From Porodaedalea pini (taxonomy: Eukaryota; Basidiomycota; Agaricomycetes; Hymenochaetales; Hymenochaetaceae), in assembly GCA_002794775.1 (NCBI GenBank), contig NBAY01000036.1:124001-188000 (forward strand): a DNA stretch of 64,000 nt, in the 5' to 3' direction. The first letter of the stretch is position 1. Each line of letters begins with the position of its first letter. The notes below the pieces were generated by a model. That model saw nothing but the letters and a program-made list of their open reading frames with translations. It had not been told where the DNA came from and ran no database searches. Shown here piece after piece: positions 21,941-33,427 of this stretch. The translations under genes were made by a program, and so were the position numbers.

Positions 21941-22675
21941 ATGGTTCGCCTGTCGTTCGCCATTTTCGCCCTCGCTGGCATTGCATCTGCTTCTGCCGCC
22001 GTTACGGATGCGGCGCAGGTACACAACGCGCGCACTGCTGCTCACAGCAAGATGGTGAAGGTGCGGAGTCAAGGCCCGCCGCCGTCGCCGTCGTCAACTT
22101 CGAACGCGATAACGGAGGCAGCTCAACATGATTGGAAACGCGACAGCAACCTTCGGTTCACGTACTATGAGGCCGGCCTGTGAGTTTTCGTCCCGTCGAT
22201 CGCCGTGTATGACGTCATCATGCTCATCGCATTTCTATTACTTCAGAGGCGCTTGCGGCTCGACGAATACTGACGCTGACTTTGTGAGTGCTCTTACATC
22301 TCCTTAGTGATAATACTCGGACAGCTGACTTGACGGCCAGATTGTCGCGCTAAACTCTGCTGTGAGCCTCAAATACACGTAGGAGCGCGTGTTGCACAGG
22401 GTTCTAACACTTCAGCTTAGCAATTCGGCAATGGCGAGAACTGTTACAAGATGATCAACATTTGGTACAACGGCAAGCAGACGCAGGCTCAGATCGTCGA
22501 CGAGGTGCGCCACTACGTTGCCACACTTTTGTGCACGGAATATTCTCTCAGACTTGTGGTTCAATCACAGTGTCCTGGCTGTCCCGAGGGCGGGCTTGAC
22601 TTCACGCCCGGTCTCTTCTCGTTCTTCTCTGATCTCGGCGCCGGTGTCCTGTACGGTACCTGGTGGTTCGCCTGA
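21941..22675 (+). CDS. Secreted double-psi beta-barrel (RlpA/expansin-like) protein
   Basis: Five exons (21941-22179, 22247-22283, 22341-22361, 22421-22504, 22571-22675) give 161 residues. A signal peptide is clear (MVRLSFAIFALAGIASASAA). A low-complexity Pro/Ser segment leads to the DPBB domain: 'FTYYEAGLGACGSTNTDADF', 'IVALNSAQFGNGENCYKM', then 'QIVDECPGCPEGGLDFTPGL' and a 'GVLYGTWWF' end. The Cys pattern and the Asp in IVDECPGC..GLD match fungal RlpA-like/barwin-like secreted proteins, which are small cell-wall or host-interface proteins usually without proven enzyme activity. One exon is only 21 bp. All splice phases close. Confidence 0.9.
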
Positions 22676-23144
22676 TGCAAAGCTCGTGCTTTTGTCTCCT
22701 TGCTCAGTTATATACCCTCATTTCTGTTTCATGTCCCGCTCACGACATTGTCGCTGGTTATCCCCCTTTCATTTAACTTTCTGATACGCCTGGTTAGAAC
22801 ATCGGATATGGTAGTGTTGCTTTTATTTCCGGAGGGAAGAGGCATCGAATTTTTGAATAGATTCTCTACTTCTTGTGGTCTTCACTTCGTATTCAAGTTC
22901 TTTATTATCATTAAGATTGAAGACACAGATTTTTTACTATAGCAAATGTGCAAATTGGTATTTTTTTTCAGACATGCTGGGACAAGCCTGTATGTGTAGG
23001 AAACAGTCAAGTCGGTCCATATCTTGGGCGCAAAGAATTATTTCACGTTGAAAAGCAAGAATAAGCGGCACATTCTTCCAGATGTGTTCAAGCCTGAGTC
23101 TGAGTCGTTGATAAAGACAAAAAAGTTCTTTTCGGATTGCCAAT
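22676..23144. other. Intergenic, no gene seen
   Basis: It lies downstream of the DPBB gene and contains the Pol III terminator of the minus-strand tRNA at its right edge. Confidence 0.4.
23119..23124 (-). terminator. Pol III T-run for tRNA-Arg
   Basis: On the minus strand a run of six T lies about 21 nt after the tRNA 3' end, the usual RNA polymerase III stop. Confidence 0.7.
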
Positions 23145-23227
23145 TGACCACCGCAGGGCTCGAACCTGCAATCTCCTGATAACCTACAATGTCGTAGTCA
23201 GACGCGATACCATTTCGCCAGGCAGCC
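23145..23227 (-). tRNA. tRNA-Arg(ACG) with short intron
   Basis: Read on the minus strand, GGCTGCC pairs with GGTGGTC (with G-U pairs) as acceptor stem. The D arm is GCGAAATGGTATCGC, the anticodon stem TCTGA/TCAGG with loop CT-ACG-A, and the T arm GCAGGTTCGAGCCCTGC. The loop is interrupted after position 37 by an 11-nt intron ending gtaggtt. Length is 83 nt with discriminator A. The body resembles eukaryotic tRNA-Arg(ACG) closely. An intron-free reading would give an oversized loop. Confidence 0.88.
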
Positions 23228-23662
23228 ACTAGTATTATGTGCTTGACAGAATGTGTGATGTGGATAGGTTGAGAGCTTCAACTGTTCAAACCGCTGATTT
23301 TCCTTAAAAGAATTGCAATAAGTACATGCATATCATTTTCTAAGCCCATTCAAAGCTCTGGACCTTTCAGGAATCCGATTAAGAGTTTGGAGTGAACTAC
23401 TGCATGCCTCTGATGATGTACTTATTTGTTTTCTCGTACTTGCTTTAGAGAGATCTAGAGCTCATGACAAGAATACCTGTTTCATTCATCCAGCATAGAA
23501 GGCGGTTGTAAACACTTCTCTATCAAGTACTGCTAGCGCGACTCGACTTGCAGGACATTCAAATGTTTGGTTTGTTGTGCGAACAAGATGCAATGTCAAT
23601 TATAGCATGCTTATAAATTTAAAATTAAGGTTATAGAGCTTCAGTTGAGATGAGATGGTTGT
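23228..23662. other. Spacer between opposed tRNA genes
   Basis: A 435-bp spacer lies between two divergently transcribed tRNA-Arg genes. No ORF or other RNA is recognised. Confidence 0.4.
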
Positions 23663-23745
23663 GGCCGCCTGGCGAAATGGTATCGCGTCTGACTACGATA
23701 CCGTAGGTCATCAGGAGATTGCAGGTTCGAGCCCTGCGGTGGTCA
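23663..23745 (+). tRNA. tRNA-Arg(ACG) with short intron
   Basis: Acceptor GGCCGCC/GGTGGTC, the same D arm, anticodon stem and T arm as the minus-strand copy, anticodon ACG. The intron after base 37 differs (taccgtaggtc), which supports its being spliced out. A run of six T follows at 23765-23770. Confidence 0.9.
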
Positions 23746-24084
23746 TCAACTGTGCTGATTAGGCTTTTTTGCTCCCACTAAGATGACAAACTGTAAAACC
23801 GATATTCGGTGTCATCCGAGATGTTATTTTTTGCTATAAATAGAAAGTATATAGTAAGTTTGTACGTTTCGAGCTCCGTATACACAGCGTCGCCCCTTGA
23901 AATTGCTTTCTTATCCCTGATGACCGAAGCCAACAGAACCAAGAGAACACGTTCTATATAGGTAAATCAAACATAAGATGCCAACACATACAAACTATCA
24001 TACATTGACCACCCATGCCCACAAAGGATCACACGGCCCAAACACGACGATAAAGCATGAAGTCATACGAGAACCTATCATCAC
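23746..24084. other. Intergenic, no gene seen
   Basis: It holds the tRNA terminator and the 3' flank of the aminotransferase gene on the other strand. Confidence 0.4.
23765..23770 (+). terminator. Pol III T-run for tRNA-Arg
   Basis: TTTTTT lies 19 nt after the tRNA 3' end. Confidence 0.7.
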
Positions 24085-25992
24085 CTACTGACACTCGAAG
24101 AAATCGAGAAGAACGTCGTGGATGACCCGCGCGGCCGTCTTCATCGTGTCATGCTAATCATCCAAGGATTATCATCAGCGATCGAAAGGAAAGAGAAAGA
24201 GGAGGGAGAGGAGCTGACCTCGGCGAGACTAAAAGCGATGCGGAGATGGCCGTCAGCCTCTTGCTGGATGTCGTCCGTCGCTGCGAACATCCAGCCGGGA
24301 GAGACGAGCACGCCTGCATCCGCGATCTGCGTCCAAAGCTTTACCTCGAGCGCGGCTTTGTCCTCTGGGGCAGTGAAAGATGGGTGATTCTCGAAGTGAA
24401 CCCTCAGCTGCAGATGGCAGAGTTTGTGTTATTAGGTAGTCTACCGTTCTCATCGGAAAGAAAGGAAAGAAGAGACACGCACCCAGACGACCATTCCAGA
24501 GGATGGCGGGACGAGACTGAACAGAGGCTTCTCACCGAACGTGATGTCCTGCTTCTCCAAGATACCCCTCCTTCCGCCGTCCCTCATCCTCGGACGCGGA
24601 CGGGCAACAAGCGCAGTACAGCCCGCCCACGCGCCCTGTGCAACGTAGACGCAACGCACGTCGAAGCGCGACATCAATTCGTCAATGAAGAAGTCGCGGC
24701 GTTGTGTATACTCTGAGCGAAGGCCGCGCAGCCAGCGTACATACCCTGCAAACCCCCACTGCTTCGTCAGGAGCTGCGTGATGATTGATTGGCTGAAGCC
24801 GCACGGTGCCTGCGTCGACGTCTCGCCTTGCCGTTCGAGGCGCTCCGCAAAGCGCTCGTTGCATGTGAACCAACCCAACCGCGAGCCGGGCGCAACTGTC
24901 TTTGAGAAGGTGTCGAGCCGGATCACGCGTCCCTGATAGTCGAACTTGAGATAGGACGGCGCGAGGCTCGCGATGAATTCGGACTCTTCGTCCTTTGACT
25001 TCGACGTTGTCGGTGCTGGGTAGCTGCGCGATTCGCGCGGCATATATGGGCCTTCCTGCAAGAAATAGTATGGATCGTCCTCGACGATAATGATGTCTAT
25101 CAAATTTGATCAACATGTTTCTTCCAGATCAAGTTGCATATACTCACCAAATTCTACGCAGATATTGTATATCTCTTTCTTCCTAGTCGCGCCCATAGTC
25201 TAACAAAGAATTGATTCGCTGCATGATGTCAAAATAATACGCGAGGCAAGTACTTACGGCTCCCGTTGGGTTCTGGCCAATAGGCACAGTATACATAACA
25301 TGCGGCCTCTTTGCCCCGCGAGCTTTCTCATCCCACTCGACCAATACTTTGCGCAGGTCATCACTGCGCATACCCTCACTATCTATCTTAATAGCAGCAG
25401 GCTTGACGCCGAACGGCCTCGCCGATGCGAGAGCGGAGGGATACGTCCATTCCTCCGTTACGAACATTTCCCCCGGATTGCACAGTGTTTGAAGAGCTTT
25501 CCCCCACCCGTCTGTGTTACCGGCATGCACGAGCGTTGTAAAATTCGCGTACTGCGGTTGATATACGCGCTTGGTGAACTCGCGTACGAAGTTCTGGAGC
25601 GGGACGAGTCCTTGCGCGGTCCCATACTGGAGCGCGAACTCGAGCGAGACTGCTTCCGCGGGCTTTGCAGCCGTGTACTTCGGAATGGACATATGTTCGG
25701 TGCGCTCCTTCTTGCTTGAAGAGAAGAGCCGCCAAAACCATGATAAGCCCGAGTCGGAAGAGGCAGCCGGGGTGTGAGCAAAGGAATCGGGGACGAGCAT
25801 CTCAGCAGACAGCGTAGACAGCGGGAAGTACGCTGGCGATGGCATCCCACCTGAGAGGCTGATGAGGCCCGGTTGCCCAAAGTACCTCGCGAGACCTTTA
25901 AGCGGGGACATCTGCCTGGCCTTAGAGAGCTCAGAAAGGTGGTGAGAGAGATCAATCGCCTTCGGGAGTTTCTCGTTCATGTCGGCCATCAT
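24085..25992 (-). CDS. ARO8: Aromatic aminotransferase, ARO8/KAT II type
   Basis: Five exons (25258-25992, 25148-25199, 24483-25096, 24219-24407, 24085-24153) give 552 residues with every splice in frame. It is a fold-type I PLP aminotransferase. 'LISLSGGMPSPAYFPL' lies near the N-terminus, 'VHAGNTDGWGKAL' binds the cofactor phosphate, 'VPIGQNPTGA' carries the substrate-site Asn, 'IIIVEDDPYYFLQEGPY' the PLP-ring Asp and Tyr, and 'LDTFSKTVAPGSRLGW' the Schiff-base Lys. The combination PSP..P plus EDDPYYFLQ is typical of yeast ARO8-like aromatic amino acid/2-aminoadipate aminotransferases. Substrate range cannot be told. It is divergent to RTP1 with a 514-bp shared upstream region. A second ATG lies at codon 2. 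Confidence 0.92.
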
Positions 25993-26506
25993 TGCGAGCT
26001 AGGGCCTAAGAGCAGAGACGTCAGAGGGACGTTGTTCCCGTTGTCTCTGAGGGGAACGCAAGGGACAGAGGAGCGATAACGAGCGTGTCCTTTCTGTTTC
26101 CTCGTCTGTGTGAGTAAGCAACAAATTAGATGATAAACTCCGCTGAGCTCATGTATAGATAGCGCGAGCGTGTTCTGGCCGGACCGGCATCGTCTGAGGT
26201 AGTCTTTTCCCGCTCAACATCGAACGGTGAATGTCGGGCGGGCGTCGGGAGGCGCTTGCACACACATTGCGAATGTTAATCATAAACAGCCATGAACGGA
26301 AGTTGAGCGGCCCCGCGAATATCATGGCGTGCTTTAGACTGAAGTTGGCGCTGTTCGGCTCGTCCCGAGGCCGGTGCTTACGTACGTAATTCCCAGAAAG
26401 CACGTCTTTCAAATATTTGTGCCGACCTTGACTCAGCCATGACCATTCTAGTGCTCACTACATTCAAGTTCTCGGATGAGATATACAATGTGCAAGAATA
26501 ATTACA
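25993..26506. promoter_or_regulatory. Divergent promoter region ARO8-like/RTP1
   Basis: A 514-bp region lies between two head-to-head start codons. No TATA box is obvious. A CG-rich 'acgtacgta' lies near 26380. Confidence 0.4.
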
Positions 26507-29500
26507 ATGTCTGCATCCAACTCGGCTCGATCTTGGCCTGACTTTGCACCTCTGGCTACCGTGTTGAAAGCTGGAGCCGTTATTTCTGGGGACAACTCGT
26601 CCGAAAGCAGAGTATCCAATCCAAATGGACTTCCGGACGTGCTACATACTCGACTTGATAAATTCGACGCGATAATCGATGGTGTCTCTCGCACGCGCTC
26701 ATTGGACCTACCCAGCCTGCAGCTCGATACTGCATTCGCGTCGCTTTATATTCTGGAGCGCGTCCACGCTCTCCTTGCTGAACATGAGGCTGAACATAGC
26801 AAAGACTCGTCTGCTCCTCTCGTAGGTACAAGGGACATGGCGCAGATCCGCACACATCTGTCTATAGTCTTCAATTGGGGCACCGAGCCTCTCTTCGCGC
26901 GCGTCTTGCCGACGCTGCCCAACAGACCAGCGCGCTCGCCGCGCGTCCCGCTCGACGCACAGATCATCGACCTCACGGCTGCATACGAAGACTATACTCT
27001 CCTCTTTGGCATACTCAACCGTCTGCTGTCCATTATACTGCCTGAGGGACCGCAGGGCGCCTCGTCGACGACTTTCGTCGCGATGACGGTGCTGAGCCGC
27101 GGGTTTTCGGACCTGCTAAGGGCTTGTATCTGCCTTGGGTGGCTGCCCAACGACCTGCGCGGTGACCTTCCGTCCGCGCTCGACCTCAAACCGTACGTGT
27201 CGCGCCTTCTTAACGGGTGAGTCTGGCTCCTCAACGTTCATGCAGAGACCCAAGCTCAATGAGTATTTAATGGGTAATTAAACAGTTCACAGCCGGCCCA
27301 GTCAATAACAGCCCTAGGCTCGATTATGAGAAAGCATATGCAGAGACCTTGGTATGTGCACAAAGTGTGCACGATGCTTTCTACCGAGCAGCTTGTGCGT
27401 CCGGCTGGCATTGCAGGCCTGTTCTCGTCCGTGTTTGGAGAGGATGTCTCCTCGACGGACGCGCCGCTCGAGAAATTACAGTCGACGTCGAAGGTCCTGA
27501 ACACTCTACCTCCTAACATGCCACGCGAAGTTCGTCTTTTATATTTTACAAACGACCGATAAAAACTGATGCATTAATTTGTATTTATTATTTTAACTCT
27601 TCTCTTTGATCTTCGTAGGAATACTATGCGATGATGATCCCGCGCCTCCTGCATCTACTGAGCCAGGCTATGGACAAAATAACACCTCCGTCCCATAAAC
27701 GCGCCGCGGCGTTCGCGCTCTCTCGTATGTTGACTACACGCAAAGAGGCAGGCGAAGACTCAGCACCCGACATCCGGCGGAGCGTCGTTAGCTGGTGTCT
27801 CCTCGATTCCTTCAAGCCCATCTCTCGCTCCAATTCCAATATCGATACTATAACCGAAGCAACCTCCAACGCACCTCCGACACCATCTCCAGCCGATCCA
27901 ACTGTAAAAGCCCGCTCGATCGCAAAGAACGCGCTCGTGCTCCCGCCCTCGAGCGCAGTACCAACCCTCTCGACCATACTTATGAACACCGACCCATCTC
28001 CAGAGCTCATCAGCGTGCTCCTGCAGCCGATCGCGCCTCAGCTGTACGCCCTCCTCGATCACATCCGCGGAAGCGCTACGGCGGACCCGATGATGCGCGA
28101 GACCGTCGAGGGCCTGTTGGGCATCTGGGCTCGCGCGGCGGGAAAGAGCGAGGTCGTGGAGGCGCTGTGGGAGGTTGTTGAGGGCTACGGAGGGGAGTGG
28201 GGTGTTGATGACACTGGGGAGTTGCGTGTATTTGAAAGGTGGGCATTTCTCGATATGGACTGATTTCTGAGATTCATCCTTTTTATTCTGTGGTTAACGG
28301 AACAGGACGGCATCGTTGCCTTCTCTCACCTTGGCTCAGTTTGCAGACCTACAAGAAGGCAAGTTCGACACCGATGAAAACGAAGAGGCAAACCCCCTCA
28401 ACCTGAGTCCGCATCCTATGCACTTTGCCAAATTCCTCAAGTCAATCAATAGAGACGACGTAGCATCCGCGCTCTACCTCCGCATTCTCGATGCGCACGT
28501 AAAGCTGGACAACGAGGGTGATCCACTTCGGTACGTTCATATTAAGCCTAGAAGTAAGATACAAATAGAATCAAGCTAAACGAGATTCCAGAAAACTACT
28601 TTTCTTCAAACTCAGCATGCAGATCTCCGCGCAGGTGGGCGCGGAGGCTGCAGCGGACAGCCCGCTCCGGCGCCCGGACGTGACGCGCATGCTCATGTTC
28701 ATTAAAATGACCTTGGACCAGGACGACGCGCTGCGCCATTCGAAATCATCGGAGGGGAAGCTCTCGCTTGAGAGTCTGCGGCTCGTGCCTCAGGAAAACC
28801 TGGATGGCGAGGAGGAAGGGGACAGTGACGACGAGGACCTCGCACCTGGGCTAGAGGGTATAGGCAGGAGCGAGCATCTGAGCGTCACGGCTGTCAATCT
28901 GTTACTTGCTCTCCTTGAAGGTAACATGCATGACTGTTCTGAGGACAACAAATACTGAACGAACTGGACAGAACACCCCGACCTTTCGCCCAAGACCGTG
29001 CCCCTCCTAAACGAGATCTACACGCAGCTTGAGCCGCTCGCGAACTCCGCGTCCGAGGCGCTCCGGCCGCGCGCGCGGGAGGCTAGAATAACGTTGACTG
29101 CGCGTCTCGCTTCTTCCAGCGCTTTTCCGACCAGGGAGAACAAGCAAGCGGAGATTGGGGAAGAGGGACCGCAGGAGAAGTATCAGCGCGCGCTGAAGCT
29201 GTTGCAGGATCCTCTCCTGCCTGTACGTGCGCACGGACTTCTGCTGCTTCGCGAACTCGTCGCGCCGGTGAAGACCATCTCCAGGCGGAAGGAAGAGACA
29301 GATAAGAAGAGCAGTGGTGCCGGCGCGACGGTCAGCATCGTCCAGGGCGCCACGATCGCTGCACCGTCGCTCGACGCAGCACTCGTGCCCGCAATTCTAT
29401 CAATCTTTATGCAGTCGATCCAAGACGAGGACTCGTACATATTCTTGAATGCTGTGCAAGGACTTGCGGCGATGGTCGACGGGTTCGGGCGCGAGGTGCT

Positions 29501-30404
29501 TCTGGGGCTGGTTGACGAATATGCGAAGGGTTTGGAGGGCGTTGGCGGCTCGGAGGCGACGATGACGGCGCGGGAAGTGGACTTGCGCGTACGCGTTGGC
29601 GAGGCGCTGGTCCAGATTATTAGGCGCTGTGGGGGTGCGCTTGGGAAATATGGTAGGTAAATTGACCATCATCATCCTTCATCAGCCAACCCACGGACAC
29701 GCCGTGCAAGCGCGCTGAACAACAATTATATTTTGCTGATATATTAAATTGCAGTTGACATCATCGTTCCGCGTCTTTTTGCGGTTGTGCGGGCATCACA
29801 CTTGCCGACGACCCTGCGCACATCTGCAGTATCGCTGCTCGCAACGGCAGCGGATACGAGCCCGCTCGCACTGGGCGCGTACACGGCAGATCTTGTCTCC
29901 GCTATGATCGACCTTGTGCAGATCGAGTCTGTACGAGCAGCACCAAAACCGGCGACGGTTTCTCACTCACCAGAAATCGCGAACTCTGATTCGCGAAAGG
30001 AGATTGATAAGGGTGATGTCAGTGCAGGGAAGGGATCTCACTCACGGGTTAAAGTGAAACCGGGGCAAGGCACCGCGATCCACACCGCCTCCATTGTAAC
30101 TCAGGCTAAAGCCGAGGCTGAGACAGACAACACAATGGACGCGCGCCCGACTGCGGCGAATGCGAAGTTCCCGCCTCTACGGCGTGCGGCGCTGCATTTT
30201 CTGTCGCTGCTCGTGCGCGGACTCACGGTGCGTATGTACGAGGGAGACCATATGGGCGCTATGCCGCCCGGACCTGAGATGAAACGAGCGGCGTCGGTGC
30301 TTGGATACGTATCGATGACGGATGAAGATGGGGTGGTGCGGGTTATGGCGCGCGAGGCGGCTGAGCAGCTCCAGCAGTTACGTAGCGCCATGTTGGGTTT
30401 GTGA
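26507..30404 (+). CDS. RTP1: RTP1/TANGO6-like HEAT-repeat protein
   Basis: Seven exons (26507-27216, 27286-27529, 27619-28238, 28306-28530, 28592-28920, 28972-29652, 29755-30404) give 1152 residues. The protein is helical throughout. The C-terminal half has the RTP1_C1/RTP1_C2-like signature: 'LLQDPLLPVRAHGLLLLREL', then 'IQDEDSYIFLNAVQGLAAM', 'RVRVGEALVQIIRRCG', and 'FPPLRRAALHFLSLLVRGL' near the end. Yeast Rtp1 helps RNA polymerase II subunits assemble and enter the nucleus; TANGO6 is the animal relative. An acidic linker ('DGEEEGDSDDEDL') lies near residue 690. The donor at 27530 (GTTCGT) is unusual but needed for frame. Confidence 0.85.
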
Positions 30405-31061
30405 TCCCGACGAGAATAGACCTGAAGCGCGGAGTTTACTATTTACAGTTGATGATACTCCAACTGGAACATGGCAAGCAAAACCCCTAGTAAGCTTGCG
30501 GTCGTTTGGAAATGCTGCGTCATACTTGGTTCAATCCAAGATTATCTTGACCGCATGCCGGGCCCAAGCGTATGGAGAAGTCTCATGTCTACACTGACCA
30601 TCCATATTAAGACAAAATAGAAAAGAATCCTAAATGCAATCAACTTGGAGAAGCTTAGAGAAAGTTGGAAAAGCTCCCAGAGATAACGCCGAATATGTGC
30701 AAAGGCTAGTACTTTTTTAAAGATGGGGATGCCGACATGCACACCTTACGTGGTCTGGGCTATGAGGTCAGTTTTTGTAACACACCAGAAAGGGTGGCAG
30801 AAGTCAATTCCGGATTAGGTGACTAAATGAGACATATAGAGACGCGACCGTGGCACTGGCAGGGTTTCTGCGCGTCCAACTTTCTTTTCCACTTTCCATC
30901 ACCACCCAACAAGGTATGCTCTCCTCGTTTCACCTGATGTTGACTTGCCTGATTGCCATTCAGTCCATTTCTTTGTCATTCTCTAGTCGTGTCCACGCTG
31001 CTCAGGAGCTGCGGACTTAAATATCGGTGTTTGAATCGCTACGATACTCTCTTCCTTCGCC
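30405..31061. other. Intergenic/5' region, no gene seen
   Basis: No ORF has support. A CT-rich stretch (about 30885-31000) directly upstream of the next gene is typical of fungal promoters or 5' UTRs. Confidence 0.4.
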
Positions 31062-32580
31062 ATGGACGGCGTTCTTGCTATGGACTTCATGGACATCTCG
31101 AACGAATGGGAGAAGGCAACGACCATGGACGATAAACTGCCTGGTCTCGATCTTGACTTGTCGGGCTCTTCGAGTGGTAGTTCCAAGTCGGATCGCGGGT
31201 TTTCACCTTGCGCTGTTCTGACCCCTCCAGTAAGTCGCCACCCAATACCCTTTTGTCTTAGTTGTTCGCTCCCCCTTCCTGTTGTCGTGGCCACTCGAAA
31301 ATGCCTACACCATATCTTTCCACGCAACTGTTGTCTTCAAATGAATTACGACCACTGCGCCCGCTGAGTTTCATATCATCTAATTGACGGAGTCTCTCGT
31401 CCCCCCTTCCTCCGCACTGCTCTGCTAACAAGACACCGGTTATCTGTTCTACAGGACTCACAAGCAGGATCACCTGTCACTGACAAAAACGCCGAAGGAA
31501 ATACTTGCATCTCTGTCTCAACCTCCTTCTTCCCGCAGTCCGACGGCGACAACTCGACCAACCTCATCATCCTCGCCTCCGACTCCGTCTTCTTCTATGT
31601 CAACTCGAAACGCCTGCAAGACGCGTCCCGAAACGGATTTAACAGTCACCTCCCGATCGCGCGCGAGAATGCCGACTCGGACCCTATCCTCAACCTTCCC
31701 GAAACGTCTGCTGTGATCAACATCGTTTTGCACACGATTTACGACATGTCCTGCGCGCACTATTATCCTTCACTGCTGGATCTGTCAGCTGCGGTAGCCG
31801 CGTGCAGAGTGTATGGCATGCCCCTTAAAAAGTGCCTGGCTTCCGGCGCTCCTTTGTCCCAAGCACTCCTTTCTTACGCTCCTACCCATCCTCTCGACAT
31901 CTACGCCCTCGCAGCCTCAAATGATTTGCACGAGCTCGCAGCTACCACCTCCTCGCACCTGCTTTCTTTCCAGCTCCCTACGCTTACCGACGAGATGGCG
32001 GCGAAAATCGGTCCTATCTATCTGAAGAAACTATTTTTCCTGCACCTCGGTCGGATGGATGCAGTGCGTTCTTTTCGCCTTTTTATCTCCCCTTCATGAT
32101 AAAATTGCCAGTCACTAAATAAATTTGATTTGATTTCCTTCCGCAGCTGAAGCGACTTCTTGTCACACCTCCGCCGCCTCACGCCCCCACGCCGGCCTGT
32201 GACTTTCACGAGCAGAAGTCGATTACGCGTGCATGGTCACTCGCGACCGCATACCTCACGTGGGAGGCGCGGCCGGACCTGAGCGCGAGCACGATCGAGA
32301 CGACACTGCATCCGCTAGCGGACCACCTCACATGCGACCAGTGTCGGACGAGGCTCCTGGAACGTATCCGTGAGGTCGTCGTTCAGTGGTCGATGGTCAA
32401 GGTGCGTTATTTTTACGGGCGCTGACAGTGGAGTTTTGGCGGCTGATCTGAAATACTTCATTGCGACTTAGCACACCATCTAACGCGCATCCTACGTCCC
32501 AACCCGTTTGGCCGTTGTCAACCTATATCACTGCATTCCTTCCATTTGAAACCTAACAGGCTTCATCGAGGCCCGCATGA
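31062..32580 (+). CDS. BTB-like basidiomycete protein
   Basis: Exons 31062-31229, 31455-32063, 32147-32401 and 32560-32580 give 350 residues. 'NLIILASDSVFFYVNSKRL' resembles the first strand-helix unit of the BTB fold. It is followed by 'VINIVLHTIYDMSCAHYYPS', 'DIYALAASNDLHELA', 'KIGPIYLKKLFFLHLGRMDA', and a C-terminal 'CDFHEQKSITRAWSLATAYL' and 'LTCDQCRTRLLERIREVVVQ'. I recall these from a large Agaricomycete-specific family of unknown role. The N-terminal 55 residues are low-complexity Ser/Asp. Intron 1 (225 bp) is long for this genome and could hide another small exon. Confidence 0.8.
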
Positions 32581-33427
32581 AGTATAATCTACGCCATTCA
32601 AACACGAATCCCACATGTCGTGTTCTAGTTTTCCACCGCCCCGCGCCGCCAAGGACTATACACGCATGCATCATCGTGGCGCGGCGGCTCTCGTCAATCG
32701 AAGCAGTCCAACATACATTTTTCTGTATTAGTATCAGCATTCCTTGTCCATGCTTTCGCCACCGTGATTTTGATCTTCGTTCCTGCACCATGACTCCACT
32801 TCCCTCGGGTTTTCTCACTGCTCCGACCATTTGATGCGTCTCCGGGAAGTGCGCACATCATCCGGACTCTTTCCCGCCTGCTCTTTTCTTTTCGTCTCGC
32901 CAGCTTTTTTTTATCCGCCGCATCATAAACGCCTGCTGTATTTTTGTCCCATGTTTTCCCTTCTGTGACGCATGCAAAGTCAAATCGAAGTACTGTACTT
33001 TTAGGCATACACGTACGCTGTTCCCTCATTCATCCACCCCCCTTCCACTTTAGTTAGTAAGTAGTAAGCAAAGGTAGTCTGAATTCCCTTTCATTCTCCA
33101 CTTTTCTGCGTCGCTTCGCACCCAATCATTTGTGCATGAGATAGCAGCAGCAGTGTTACACATACACGAGGCGTCACAAGGGATCCCGAGATGACCTCTG
33201 TGATTACGGCAGGCATGGGAGGAGCGCGCGCGCGCCGCTGGAAATGTAGCAGAAGAGGGGAGGGGCATCTGGGGCCTGACATTGGTCCCGTCGGTGCTTC
33301 TCCCGTGGACTAAGTTGCGGAAGGTGAGGTTGTCTACTATTAGTAATGGAGGAAGATAAGCAGTGCACGCGTGGAGCGGGCGATATGGCGGTGCGATAAC
33401 CTATGGGGAGATCGGCCTATCTCGTGA
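32581..33427. other. Convergent intergenic region
   Basis: About 850 bp between the 3' ends of two convergent genes. ORFs on both strands overlap and have no motif. An alternating 'gcgcgcgcgc' tract lies near 33225. Confidence 0.45.

Noticed and set aside
21458..22072. 204-codon minus-strand ORF
   Set aside because: It overlaps the promoter and first exon of the well-supported DPBB gene, has no motif and an Arg/Ser-rich antisense-like composition.
23663..23745. tRNA-Tyr reading with GTA anticodon
   Set aside because: GTA falls in the intron region; the ACG placement gives proper stems and agrees with eukaryotic tRNA-Arg(ACG).
24450..24716. Plus-strand ORF opposite ARO8-like exons
   Set aside because: It is antisense to the aminotransferase exons 3-4, which carry clear PLP motifs.
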